Origin: Lentzea cavernae
Lineage (GTDB): Bacteria; Actinomycetota; Actinomycetes; Mycobacteriales; Pseudonocardiaceae
DNA length: 64,000 nt
Direction of reading: 5' to 3'
Assembly (NCBI RefSeq): GCF_014653695.1
Contig: NZ_BNAR01000008.1
Span: 248,001 to 312,000 of the forward strand
Position 1 is the first letter of the stretch. Every line of letters starts with the position of its first letter. Shown piece by piece: positions 51,624-60,391 of this stretch. The notes below the pieces were generated by a model. It was given only the letters and a program-made list of their open reading frames with translations. It was not told the DNA's origin and made no database searches. Position numbers and translations under genes: made by a program.

Positions 51624-51711
51624 ACCCCCAACATACGGCCCGAACGATCGAACATCATCGATGAACTCTCGCCAATGGCCCGCCCGCCCACCCGCCCGGT
51701 TGGCTACCCCC

Positions 51712-52512
51712 ATGACCCAAGAGATCCTGGTGCTCGGCGCCACCGGCAAAACGGGCCGCCGAGTGGTCCACTCCCTCGAAGCGGCAGGCGCGACCACCCG
51801 CAAGGCCTCCCGCGCCACCGGCTTCGACTGGAACGACCACACCACCTGGAAACCGTTCCTGCAGAACGTGCGAGCCGCCTACGTCATCGCCCCGGAAGAC
51901 CCGTCCGCCGCCACCCCGTTCGTAGAACTGGCAACAACCTCCGGCGTCCAACGCCTCGTCCTGCTCTCCGGCCGCGGCCTCGACAAAACCCCACCAGAAA
52001 TCTTCCAGGGCATGCACGCAGCCGAACACGCCGTCCGCTCCGGCCCCATCCCCTGGACCATCCTGCGAGCCAACAACTTCAACCAGAACTTCTCCGAACA
52101 GGTCTGGCACCCCGAGATCAAGGCAGGCCGCCTCTCCCTCCCCGTCGACGACACCCCAGAACCCTTCGTGGACGTCCACGACATCGCCGAAGTGTCCACC
52201 CTCGCCCTGCTCGGTGACCACGCGGGCCAGACCTACGACCTGACGGGCCCGGAATCCATCACGTTCACCACAGCGGTGGCCAAGATCTCCGCGGCCACCG
52301 GTAGCCGCATCGAACTGGCCGAACTCACCCCAGCCGAATACCGCGAAGCCCTGCTGTCCCACGGGCTTCCCGAAGAGGTCGCCACGGAGCTGAACGGCAT
52401 GTTCGAAGGCATGCGCAACGGCCTGATGACCAACCCGACAGACGACATCCCCCGCCTCCTGGGCCGCCCGGCCAAGAGCTTCGACACCTACGTCTCGGAA
52501 ACCTGGCGCTGA
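51712..52512 (+). CDS. NmrA/SDR-type NAD(P)-binding reductase
   Basis: This 266-residue atypical short-chain dehydrogenase has the N-terminal dinucleotide motif ILVLGATGKTGRRVVHSLEA, NAD(P)-fold elements (RLVLLSGRGLD; WTILRANNFNQNFSE) and a C-terminal region with YDLTGPESITFTTAVAKISA. It resembles NmrA-family sensors and azoreductase-like NAD(P)H proteins (YesF/QorB type). ATG 51712 is used without a clear SD. It is divergent from the AraC gene and probably controlled by it. Its end overlaps the convergent membrane protein by 25 bp. Confidence 0.88.
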   Translation: MTQEILVLGATGKTGRRVVHSLEAAGATTRKASRATGFDWNDHTTWKPFLQNVRAAYVIAPEDPSAATPFVELATTSGVQRLVLLSGRGLDKTPPEIFQGMHAAEHAVRSGPIPWTILRANNFNQNFSEQVWHPEIKAGRLSLPVDDTPEPFVDVHDIAEVSTLALLGDHAGQTYDLTGPESITFTTAVAKISAATGSRIELAELTPAEYREALLSHGLPEEVATELNGMFEGMRNGLMTNPTDDIPRLLGRPAKSFDTYVSETWR

Positions 52513-52871
52513 CGAGGCAACAACAGGTGCACGGCAAACCCGGCCGCCGTAGCCAGCACCGCCTGGTAGACGACCGACACCTGGTACGCGTCCCCGACCA
52601 GGAACGCGGTCTCCAGCCCGGTCGTCCACCAGCCGGCCAGCTCACCCAGCCCCAGCACGTGCCACCCGAAGAACCCGGCACACCACCCGGCCACCACCCA
52701 GGCGGCCGTGCCGCCTCTCCTGGCGAGGAGGAACACCGACACCGCGGCCACGGCGTTGAAGGCGAGGGCGATGCCGGTCAGCGAGCCGCCGGGGTTCCAC
52801 AGCAGGCTCGCCACCGTCTGCACCACGAGCACGCCGACGACCAGCCAGGTGCCCAACCGCGTCTTGTCCAC
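52488..52871 (-). CDS. Small integral membrane protein
   Basis: The 127-residue protein has four hydrophobic helices (LGTWLVVGVLVVQTVASLLW; GIALAFNAVAAVSVFLLA; AWVVAGWCAGFFGWHVLG; VVYQAVLATAAGFAVHLLL) and a short charged tail. No family is recognised. It lies 12 bp downstream of the Vsr gene on the same strand, but its normal codon bias and unrelated character suggest it is the chromosomal flank of the defence island. Confidence 0.75.
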   Translation of the reverse strand: MDKTRLGTWLVVGVLVVQTVASLLWNPGGSLTGIALAFNAVAAVSVFLLARRGGTAAWVVAGWCAGFFGWHVLGLGELAGWWTTGLETAFLVGDAYQVSVVYQAVLATAAGFAVHLLLPRQRQVSET

Positions 52872-52883
52872 GGTCCTGATTAT

Positions 52884-53342
52884 TCAGGGGCCCGGTCGTT
52901 CGCCGCGCTCGGCCGACGACTGGACGAGAGTTGATATCTGCTCTGCGGCAGTCCGCGGGTCCTGATGTTCCCAGATCCGGACCGGCAGCCAACCGGCATC
53001 GCGCAGCAGCTGATCGGTCTCCTGGTCACGCTCCCGATTCCGGCGAACCTTCTCGGCCCAGTACGCCGCGTTGGTCGCCGCGACGGTGTGGTGTTCCTCG
53101 CATCCGTGCCAGAAGCAGCCGTCGACGAACACGGCCACCTTGAGTCGCGTGAACACGATGTCCGCGGTCCGGCGAACCCCAGGAAGAGGTCGGTGGGAGA
53201 CGCGATAGCGCAGGCCGCGCGCGTGCAGCAGCCTGCGGATCGCCAACTCCGGCTTCGTGTCGCGGCTCTTGTTGCCCTGCATGCTGCGACGGACCCCGGT
53301 GTTGGCCGCTTTCGTCGGACGTTCGATGCTCATGTCGGTCAC
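52884..53342 (-). CDS. vsr: Very short patch repair endonuclease (Vsr)
   Basis: This protein of about 150 residues has the Vsr fold: NKSRDTKPELAIRRLLHARG at the N-terminus, the metal-binding catalytic Asp (Asp61 in RRTADIVF), the GCFWHGCEEH motif with the stacking Phe/Trp and zinc ligands, and VRIWEHQDP at the end. Vsr nicks T:G mismatches produced by deamination of 5-methylcytosine. GTG 53342 overlaps the methyltransferase stop (GTGA), implying coupled translation; ATG 53333 is an alternative. It is the normal partner of the adjacent cytosine methylase and could also add nuclease activity to the island. Confidence 0.93.
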   Translation of the reverse strand: MTDMSIERPTKAANTGVRRSMQGNKSRDTKPELAIRRLLHARGLRYRVSHRPLPGVRRTADIVFTRLKVAVFVDGCFWHGCEEHHTVAATNAAYWAEKVRRNRERDQETDQLLRDAGWLPVRIWEHQDPRTAAEQISTLVQSSAERGERPGP

Positions 53343-54454
53343 TCGGCCGGGCGGTCGGCCAAACCATTCGCGATGTGCCCTGCGAGGTATTGAGCCATCT
53401 GCACCGGCACCGCGTTTCCGATCTGGCGCGCGATCTCGAGCTTGGGGCCGCACCATTCGAACGTGTCGGGGAATCCCTGCAGCCTGGCGGCTTCGTGGTG
53501 GGTCAACGCGCGGTTCTCGGTCGGGTGGATGTAGCGACCCTTTTCGGGTTTGAAGAACTCCGTGCGGATCGTCACCGACGGCTTGTCCCACCTCAGCCGG
53601 CCCATCACGTCACCGGACCCGGTCGTGTGCTTGATCCAGCACGGTGCCTTCAGGTGATCGGGAAGGTTGAACCGGTTCCCGCCTTCCGGGATCGCTTCGA
53701 ACCGATCTCTCGACAGCTTCTGGTAATTCCGTGTGATGTGCAGTTCGTTCGCGGTGTACTTACCGGGGACCACACGGCCGAAGACCTCGTACTCGCGGCC
53801 AGGCGGCAGGTCGACCAGCGCCTCGGGCACCGCTTGATTCAGATCGCTGATGGCGTCCTTGACCGTCGGCCACGCCTCAGGCGCGACCTGGACGGCCGGG
53901 AGCAGGATCTGCTCCACGTCGCGGTGCGTGCCGATCACGATCGCACGTCGACGGAGCTGGGACGATCCGTAGTCCGTTGCCCGCAGGATGCCGAAGTCGA
54001 TGCGGTAGTCGCTGAGCTCGCCACCACGTTGAGTCAGCTTCCGCAGCGCGTCGAACTGCTTCGTCTTGAGGAACTGGTCGACGTTCTCGAGCAGGAAGGC
54101 CTTCGGCCTCACCTTGACCAGAGTGTCGACGTAGCGTTCCCACAGATCGTTGCGCTCGTCGTCCTCACGCTTGGCGCCGAGGTTGGAGAAGCCCTGGCAC
54201 GGCGGGCCTCCCACGACGACATCGGCCTCGGGCAGATCGCCCTTGACCCAGTCCGCGATGTCGCCCTGGTAGATGTGCTCCTCGCCGAAGTTCGCCGCGT
54301 ACGTCGCCGCGGCGTAGAGATCCTTCTCGACGGCGGCGACGGGAGTGAACCGCTCCGACTCGCGGAACCCCTCGGACAGGCCACCGCACCCAGCGAACAG
54401 ATCGATCACCTTGAGCGGTGGCGTCTTCGCGCTGGCTCTGGACCGATCGGACAT
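53339..54454 (-). CDS. dcm: DNA (cytosine-5) methyltransferase
   Basis: The 371-residue C5 methylase has motif I VIDLFAGCGGLSEGF, motif IV VVGGPPCQGFSNLG with catalytic Cys86, motif VI LLENV, motif VIII (SSQLRRRAIVIG region) and motif X IGNAVPVQMAQYLAG. The target recognition region between VIII and IX is short. It is followed by Vsr and is divergent from the Z1 operon, so it probably marks self DNA for that system. ATG 54454. Recognition sequence cannot be deduced. Confidence 0.95.
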   Translation of the reverse strand: MSDRSRASAKTPPLKVIDLFAGCGGLSEGFRESERFTPVAAVEKDLYAAATYAANFGEEHIYQGDIADWVKGDLPEADVVVGGPPCQGFSNLGAKREDDERNDLWERYVDTLVKVRPKAFLLENVDQFLKTKQFDALRKLTQRGGELSDYRIDFGILRATDYGSSQLRRRAIVIGTHRDVEQILLPAVQVAPEAWPTVKDAISDLNQAVPEALVDLPPGREYEVFGRVVPGKYTANELHITRNYQKLSRDRFEAIPEGGNRFNLPDHLKAPCWIKHTTGSGDVMGRLRWDKPSVTIRTEFFKPEKGRYIHPTENRALTHHEAARLQGFPDTFEWCGPKLEIARQIGNAVPVQMAQYLAGHIANGLADRPAE

Positions 54455-54762
54455 CGAGCTCCAACTCTGCGTAGCCGGTGAGGTCGCTGCGACCCGGGCT
54501 CGACCAGTTGATCGAACCTGTGTTCACATGCTAGCCGGCCGGAGTCGGCACTCCTAGTGCGACTGTCCGGTGTGGCGTGAGATCGCGGACGGTGTCCACT
54601 TGTACTCCATCTGAGGCCAGTTGTGGCCAGATGGTGGCGATTCGAGTAACGAATGGCTCGCCTTGTGCGATCGTAGATGTTACTTGGCAGATGAGGGGCC
54701 TGGAGCGAATTCGCTCAAAAGTGCCTGCAGAAACGCGTTCTGCCCGCACCGGTGGAGGATCT
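54455..54762. promoter_or_regulatory. Divergent control region of the defence island
   Basis: These 308 bp separate the methylase and Z1 genes and should hold both promoters. The sequence is less GC-rich than the flanks. An imperfect dyad lies at 54607-54634: CCATCT and GGCCA arms around GTTG, returning as TGGCC and AGATGG with single-base bulges. This could be a site for a regulator or for the methylase itself. There is no C-protein-like regulator gene. Confidence 0.45.
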
Positions 54763-57342
54763 GTGTCGTCCAAGCTCGATCAGGTGTACGAGGTCTTCTT
54801 GCATTTGCTGGAGTCCGTGACACCGGACGAGGCAATCAGGCACATGGAGATCCTCAACGGCGACCAGGAGCTGCTGCAGCAGGTCAGGGATCGCCACGAG
54901 CAGGAGACGATCAAGATCAAGGAGCGCGAGGAGCCGAGATCGGTGGTCCTCGGCAATCGTTTCACCTGGTACACCGGGCCTCGCCCCAAGGACAAGTGCT
55001 GGCCCGCCATCAAGGGCTTGCTGGCCAAAGACGGTTGGTCCGACTCGTCGATCGAGAATCTCGACGCGGCGTCGACCAAGGTCGTCTCGATGCTCAGTCA
55101 TCCCAAGGAAAAAGCGTTCTCCACTCGCGGACTGGTCGTCGGATACGTTCAATCGGGCAAGACCACGAACTTCACCGCGGTCATGGCCAAAGCGGCTGAC
55201 CGCGGATACAAGTTGTTCATCGTGCTGGCGGGTATCCACAACGGCTTGCGCAGGCAGACGCAGTTGAGGTTGGAACAGCAACTGGTCAAGCCCAACCCGT
55301 CGGGCTGGATGCAGCTCACCGACCCGGACAAGGACTTCTACCCGCCTGCCAACGCCGCCGCGTATTTCGCCACGGCGAACAAACAGCACGTGCTCTGCGT
55401 CATCAAGAAGAACCGGACGGTGCTGGAGAAGTTCGACCAGTGGCTGGCGTCGGCCAAGGAGCACCTGCGCGATTCCCCGGCATTGATCATCGACGACGAG
55501 GCGGATCAGGCGACCGTCGCGACCGGCACGATCAACCCCTTGATCTGCCGCATCCTCAACCGGCTGCCGAAGTCCGCGTACGTCGGCTACACGGCGACGC
55601 CGTTCGCGAACCTCCTGATCGACCCGTCGGTGCCCGAGGACCTCTATCCGAAGGACTTCATCGTCAACCTCCCGCAACCGGAGGGACACTTCGGCACCGA
55701 GGTGCTCTTCGGACGCGATGCGCTGGACGGAGAAGATCCCGAGGACGTCTTCGACGGCCACGACATGATCCGCGACGTGCCCGACGGCGAGGTCCACCTG
55801 GTTCGGCCTGCTTCGAAGACCGAGGTCGACGGCTTCATGCCGACCATCTCGGGAAGCCTTCGTGACGCGATCCTCTACTTCTGGTTGACCACAGCGGCTC
55901 GACGTGTGCGAGGCAAGGGCAAGGCCCACTGCACCATGCTGATCCACACGAGTGTGAACACGTCGGTGCACAACAGTTTCGGACCACCGCTCCGAGGACT
56001 TCGGGAGAAGTGCCTGCGAGCGGTCGAAGCGGGTGAGCAGGACCTGCTGGACGAGTTCCAAGCGATCTGGGAGAAGGAGACCGGAAGGGTCGACGCCGCG
56101 CTGTTCGGTGAGCGCGCGCTCCAGTTCAGCGAACTCGAGCCGGTGTTGGCCGAGGCGATCCGCTCCTGCAAGATCGTCATGGACAACTCCAGCAGCAAGG
56201 ACAGGCTCGACTACGAGAACGGCCCGGTAACGGCCATCGCGGTCGGCGGCAACACGTTGTCCCGCGGTCTCACCCTCGAGGGTCTTGCGGTGAGTTACTT
56301 CGTGCGGGCCGTCTCGGCGTACGACACGCTGCTGCAGATGGGCCGCTGGTTCGGTTACCGCAACGGCTATGCCGACCTGCCTCGGATCTGGATGACCGAC
56401 GAACTCCGCGACTGGTTCCGCCACCTCGCCACCGTCGAGAACGAGATGCGGCGTGACATCGACGTCTACATGGTCGAGGACAAGACGCCGATGCAGTTCG
56501 CGGTGCGGCTCAGGACCCATCCCAAGTTGAGGGTCACCGCCGCGGCGAAGATGAGGGACGCGGTCAAGGCCGAGTTCGCATACGGTGGCCAGCGCATTCA
56601 GACCAGGTACTTCAAGACGGACCCGGAGTGGCTGCGGAACAACCAGCGAGCGGCCAGGGAGCTCATCTCCGGTTCGATCGCCGATCAGGTGACCCCGGAG
56701 TCCGGTACGACCTCAGGACGGTTCCTGTTCAGGGGCGTTTCACACGAACGCATTCTGCAGTTCCTCGCGTCCTACCGGTTCCACGAACGGTCCCAGGAAT
56801 GCGACACGGGCCTGATCACCGCTTACATCAAGAGGCGAATCACGTCCGCGTCCGCGCTACGGCGATGGAACGTCGCGATCGTTGGAAACCCGTTGGGCAG
56901 ACCGGACACCAGGATGTTCGAGTTCACACCCGACGTTCAGGTCGGACAGAACACGCGTGCTCGGCTGCGAGGCGCCATCACGGATGGAACTGTCGACATC
57001 AAGACGTTGATGAGCCGCCGGGACGCAGCCATCGATCTGCGGTTCACCGGAAGCGCGAGCGATCTCACCGAAACGCAGATAGTGGACCTTCGGCGCGCGC
57101 AGCTACCGTCGACCGGACTTCTCGTCCTCTATGCGATCGACAAGAACTCCACGCCCCACAAGAAGACCGAGGCGTCGCGCGATCCGCTCGGCCTGGTCGA
57201 GGACGCGATCGGGGTGGGACTGGTGTTCCCCAAGCCGAGCGGTCAGGACAACGCGGTCAAGTGGACCTATGTCAGCGCTGACCTGTCCAAGGTCGACATC
57301 GAAGAGGAGGACCTCACCGTTCTCTACGAGGAGGAGAGGTGA
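54763..57342 (+). CDS. Z1-domain SF2-type ATPase of R-M-like defence system
   Basis: This 859-residue protein of the Z1 family has a helicase-like ATPase core: Walker A VGYVQSGKTTN (about 127-136), DEAD-like Walker B IIDDEADQ (about 242-249), GYTATPFANLL (motif III region), GGNTLSRGLTLEGL (about 495-508) and the arginine-finger motif QMGRWFGYR (about 525-533). A long C-terminal region completes it. Z1 proteins occur in operons with PD-(D/E)XK nucleases and MORC-like ATPases, presumably as DNA translocases of restriction-like systems. GTG 54763 has a good SD (GGAGG at 54754-54758); an ORF extension to 54577 is unlikely to be translated. It overlaps the nuclease gene by 4 bp. Confidence 0.93.
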   Translation: MSSKLDQVYEVFLHLLESVTPDEAIRHMEILNGDQELLQQVRDRHEQETIKIKEREEPRSVVLGNRFTWYTGPRPKDKCWPAIKGLLAKDGWSDSSIENLDAASTKVVSMLSHPKEKAFSTRGLVVGYVQSGKTTNFTAVMAKAADRGYKLFIVLAGIHNGLRRQTQLRLEQQLVKPNPSGWMQLTDPDKDFYPPANAAAYFATANKQHVLCVIKKNRTVLEKFDQWLASAKEHLRDSPALIIDDEADQATVATGTINPLICRILNRLPKSAYVGYTATPFANLLIDPSVPEDLYPKDFIVNLPQPEGHFGTEVLFGRDALDGEDPEDVFDGHDMIRDVPDGEVHLVRPASKTEVDGFMPTISGSLRDAILYFWLTTAARRVRGKGKAHCTMLIHTSVNTSVHNSFGPPLRGLREKCLRAVEAGEQDLLDEFQAIWEKETGRVDAALFGERALQFSELEPVLAEAIRSCKIVMDNSSSKDRLDYENGPVTAIAVGGNTLSRGLTLEGLAVSYFVRAVSAYDTLLQMGRWFGYRNGYADLPRIWMTDELRDWFRHLATVENEMRRDIDVYMVEDKTPMQFAVRLRTHPKLRVTAAAKMRDAVKAEFAYGGQRIQTRYFKTDPEWLRNNQRAARELISGSIADQVTPESGTTSGRFLFRGVSHERILQFLASYRFHERSQECDTGLITAYIKRRITSASALRRWNVAIVGNPLGRPDTRMFEFTPDVQVGQNTRARLRGAITDGTVDIKTLMSRRDAAIDLRFTGSASDLTETQIVDLRRAQLPSTGLLVLYAIDKNSTPHKKTEASRDPLGLVEDAIGVGLVFPKPSGQDNAVKWTYVSADLSKVDIEEEDLTVLYEEER

Positions 57343-58340
57343 CGGCCGACGATTTCCGAGCGTTGCTGGACGAGCACTGGCGCGCTCTGGAGGAACAAGC
57401 CGCTTCCGCGCCGAACAAGGTCCGAACCTCTGAACTCCCGTCCGAGTCGGACAACGGCCACCTCAACGTGGGCGTCGATCACGAAGGTCGTCGCCATCTG
57501 CTCGTGCCGTTGTCCTCGAGCCAGCGCGTGCGGACGAGAGGAGAGGGGTCGGCGCTGAGTCTGCGAGAGCGCGCACTTGAGGACAGCGATTCCTACGTGC
57601 GATACGCCGATCTGTGTTGCACGCGCACCGATCTCGACGATGTGTTCACAGGGCTTTGCGGAGATGTGCTTCAAGCCGTTCAAGGGACACCCGATCGACC
57701 GTTGAAGACCCTTTACTCGGTTCTCGATCGATGGCGGGCCCTGTTCCAGAAGTCGTCCGGGGAGCTCGGTCCCGAGCAACTGGCCGGGTTGTTCGGCGAA
57801 CTCGTCGTACTTCGTCGACTGCTGGAATCGTGGCCGACCGCTACCGACTGGTGGCTCGGACCCACAGGTGCCAGGCACGACGTCCTCGCGGAACCTCATG
57901 CCATCGAGGTGAAGTCGTCGCTGGCTCAGGAGGAGCGCCGATTCCGCGTCCACGGCACCGCGCAGCTCGAAGCGCCTGAGGGAGGCGATCTCCACCTGGT
58001 GTGGTTCAGACTCGCCCGATCGCAGGGGCAAGGGCTGCGGCTGGTGGATCTGATCGACCAGATCAGACGTCTTGCCGACGACGAGAGCGGGTTCGTCGCC
58101 AAGTTGTCGATGGTGGGCTACCACCTGGGGGACACCGATCTGTACCGCGAGGTTCGGTTCACCGTCGAAGAGGAACGGTGGTACGAGATCACCGATTCGT
58201 TCCCGCGGGTCCGCTCCGACTCGATTCCCGAACCGGTCCGGGACGTCCACTACACGATCGACTTGGACACGGTCATGACACAGCCGCTGGACAAGTCTCA
58301 GATCGACGCCCGCCTTGTCGAGATCCTTCGGGGGGACTGA
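57339..58340 (+). CDS. PD-(D/E)XK-motif nuclease (DUF4420-like)
   Basis: The 333-residue protein carries a restriction-endonuclease-like core: Glu154 in LAGLFGELVVLRRL, Asp181 in TGARHDVLAE, and Glu190-x-Lys192 in HAIEVKSS, the PD-(D/E)XK arrangement. The N-terminal half (about 1-140) is likely DNA- or partner-binding. It is the probable DNA-cleaving subunit of the island. Its GTG start overlaps the Z1 stop (GTGA), and its stop overlaps the GHKL start (TGATG), so expression is stoichiometrically linked to both. Confidence 0.9.
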   Translation: MTADDFRALLDEHWRALEEQAASAPNKVRTSELPSESDNGHLNVGVDHEGRRHLLVPLSSSQRVRTRGEGSALSLRERALEDSDSYVRYADLCCTRTDLDDVFTGLCGDVLQAVQGTPDRPLKTLYSVLDRWRALFQKSSGELGPEQLAGLFGELVVLRRLLESWPTATDWWLGPTGARHDVLAEPHAIEVKSSLAQEERRFRVHGTAQLEAPEGGDLHLVWFRLARSQGQGLRLVDLIDQIRRLADDESGFVAKLSMVGYHLGDTDLYREVRFTVEEERWYEITDSFPRVRSDSIPEPVRDVHYTIDLDTVMTQPLDKSQIDARLVEILRGD

Positions 58341-60391
58341 TGAACGACGTCGCGTGGTACTCGCAGCCCTTTCCGCCTGATGGCGCGAGCGCGGCCGAAG
58401 GGATTCGCAACCAGCTCGGTCGGCCAGAGCTGGACCTCCTGACGGTTCTGGTGCGGGAGTCGGCTCAGAACAGTTGGGACGCCAGGCTTTCCGACCGCGC
58501 AGTCGACTACCGCATCGACTACCAGACGATCAGCGCGGCTCACGCCCCCGTCTGGCGTGAGGAACTCCTGCGGGAAGCGCCTCGAACAGAACACCTCCCT
58601 CTCAGGGCGTCGTTATCGGCACCGACGATCGACATCCTGACCATTTCGGATCGAGGGACGAGCGGGCTCGGCGGTCCGACACGAGCGGACAGCGCGGTCA
58701 CCCAGGACCACGACTTCGTCTCGTTCGTGCGCAACATCGGGGAGCCGCGGGACACCGCGCTCGGAGGTGGGACCTTCGGATTCGGCAAGGGCATCTTCTA
58801 CCTCATCGCCAAGTCCGGCGCCGTGCTGGTGCACACCCGGTGCCGTGTCGACGAAGGCTTCGAGACCCGGCTCATCGGATGCGCGCTCTGGCAAAGCCAT
58901 GTCAAAGGCAAGGGCGACAAGGCCACGCGCTACACGGGTCGGCACTGGTGGGGGAACAACGAGGGGGACGTGGTCGAGCCTCTGACCGGGCCGGACGCCG
59001 AAGTGATGGCCCACAGACTCGGCTTGCGCGCGTTCGAGGCCGACGAGACCGGAACCAGCATCGTGGTGATCGATCCCGAGTTCGGCGACCGCACTCCGCA
59101 CGAGGCCACGAGCTACCTGGCCGACACCATCCTGTGGAACCTGTGGCCGAAGATGCTGCCCACCGCGAACGGGCGGCCCCCCATGTCGTTCTCGGTGAGG
59201 CATCAGGGGTCTGCGGTCGTGGTACCCGATCCGCGAACCACTCAACCGATCGACATGTTCGTAGAGGCCTACGAGAACATGTGCTCCTCGGACAAGGGGC
59301 ATGTGCTCGAGTCGTACAAGCCGAAACGTGTGCTCGGCAGGCTCGGGTTGGAGAAGCGGCTCGTCCTGCCGTCCGAGCCCACCGCGGCCGCTTCCGGTAT
59401 GGGGATCGAGAAGGCCGTGCACCACGTCTGCCTGATGCGGACGGCCGAACTCGTCGTCACTTACCACCAGGGGCCGAAGCCTTCGGCCGAGTACATGTCC
59501 TACGCCGGTGTGTTCCGCGCGACGGAGGACATGGACGCGACGTTCGCGGCCTCCGAACCGCCCACGCACGACGCCTGGGCATGGCAATCGCTGGAGGGCC
59601 ACAACAAGACGTTCGTGAAGGTCACCTTCACCCGCTTGAAGGAGAAGCTCGACGCGCTTGTCGCGATCAACGACAAGGTCAAGTCACCCGGTGCGGAGGT
59701 TCCGCTGGGAGCGGCGAGCCGGGAGTTCTCCAGCCTGGTGACCGGATCGTGGGGAATCGGAGGAGGTCTGCGCTTCGGGAAGGCCAAGCCCGGCCCGGTC
59801 CAGACCGAGGACGAGGACGCCGAATGGGACGTCGAAGAGCACGAAACCTTCGTGAGCACACCTTCAACGCAGGTTGCGGACCCCGCGGCCGACGTGTCCG
59901 TAGGGGACGACGGTCACCAGCACCGTGAACACGGGGTCTCGGATGATCGGACCGGACCTCCACACGACACGACGGTGCACGACGAGCGGCCTGGCTGGCA
60001 GTCTCTGGCCGGCACGCTCCCCGCTGCTCCTCCGCCTCAGGCGCCGGCGGCACGCCCGAAGGTGCACTACGTCGCTGAGCCGTACTACGACGACCGTGAC
60101 GGACAGGTCGTTCTCGTGCAGGAGTTCCGTCTGCCTGTGCGTGGCACACAGCAGTTATCGCCCCAGCTCTCGATCCTCCTGCCGGGCAATGGTGTGAGAG
60201 AGACCGATCCCCCGATCGGCGCGGCTCGGCCGGAGTTCTTCGGGTGGGAGAACGAGAACGGGTTGTTCGACCGCACGAGCAGCCTCGTTGTTTCGGGCGG
60301 TCCGGACATCTGGCGGCTGTTGGTCGTTCCCGCTCCTGACACGGTGACGGAGATCGGCGTCGCGGTGAAGCGAGCGGAGGTCGCGAGGTGA
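58340..60391 (+). CDS. GHKL ATPase, MORC/MutL-like, of defence operon
   Basis: The 683-residue protein has a Bergerat-fold ATPase at the N-terminus: N-box ESAQNSWDA (Glu40, Asn44, Asp47), the G1-like DRGTSGL (Asp104) and a glycine-rich lid GGGTFGFGKGIFY (about 142-154). The middle (about 300-480) resembles an S5-type transducer region, an acidic low-complexity linker spans about 490-560, and a beta-rich C-terminal domain follows. Similar ATPases appear beside Z1 and PD-(D/E)XK genes and are thought to act as ATP-driven clamps. ATG 58340 overlaps the previous stop. Confidence 0.88.
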   Translation: MNDVAWYSQPFPPDGASAAEGIRNQLGRPELDLLTVLVRESAQNSWDARLSDRAVDYRIDYQTISAAHAPVWREELLREAPRTEHLPLRASLSAPTIDILTISDRGTSGLGGPTRADSAVTQDHDFVSFVRNIGEPRDTALGGGTFGFGKGIFYLIAKSGAVLVHTRCRVDEGFETRLIGCALWQSHVKGKGDKATRYTGRHWWGNNEGDVVEPLTGPDAEVMAHRLGLRAFEADETGTSIVVIDPEFGDRTPHEATSYLADTILWNLWPKMLPTANGRPPMSFSVRHQGSAVVVPDPRTTQPIDMFVEAYENMCSSDKGHVLESYKPKRVLGRLGLEKRLVLPSEPTAAASGMGIEKAVHHVCLMRTAELVVTYHQGPKPSAEYMSYAGVFRATEDMDATFAASEPPTHDAWAWQSLEGHNKTFVKVTFTRLKEKLDALVAINDKVKSPGAEVPLGAASREFSSLVTGSWGIGGGLRFGKAKPGPVQTEDEDAEWDVEEHETFVSTPSTQVADPAADVSVGDDGHQHREHGVSDDRTGPPHDTTVHDERPGWQSLAGTLPAAPPPQAPAARPKVHYVAEPYYDDRDGQVVLVQEFRLPVRGTQQLSPQLSILLPGNGVRETDPPIGAARPEFFGWENENGLFDRTSSLVVSGGPDIWRLLVVPAPDTVTEIGVAVKRAEVAR

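Noticed and set aside
52872..54700. Left attachment site for an integrative element
   Set aside because: No copy of the tRNA-Arg 3-prime end (GGCAGGATTCGAACC) could be found near the left border, and no integrase is present.
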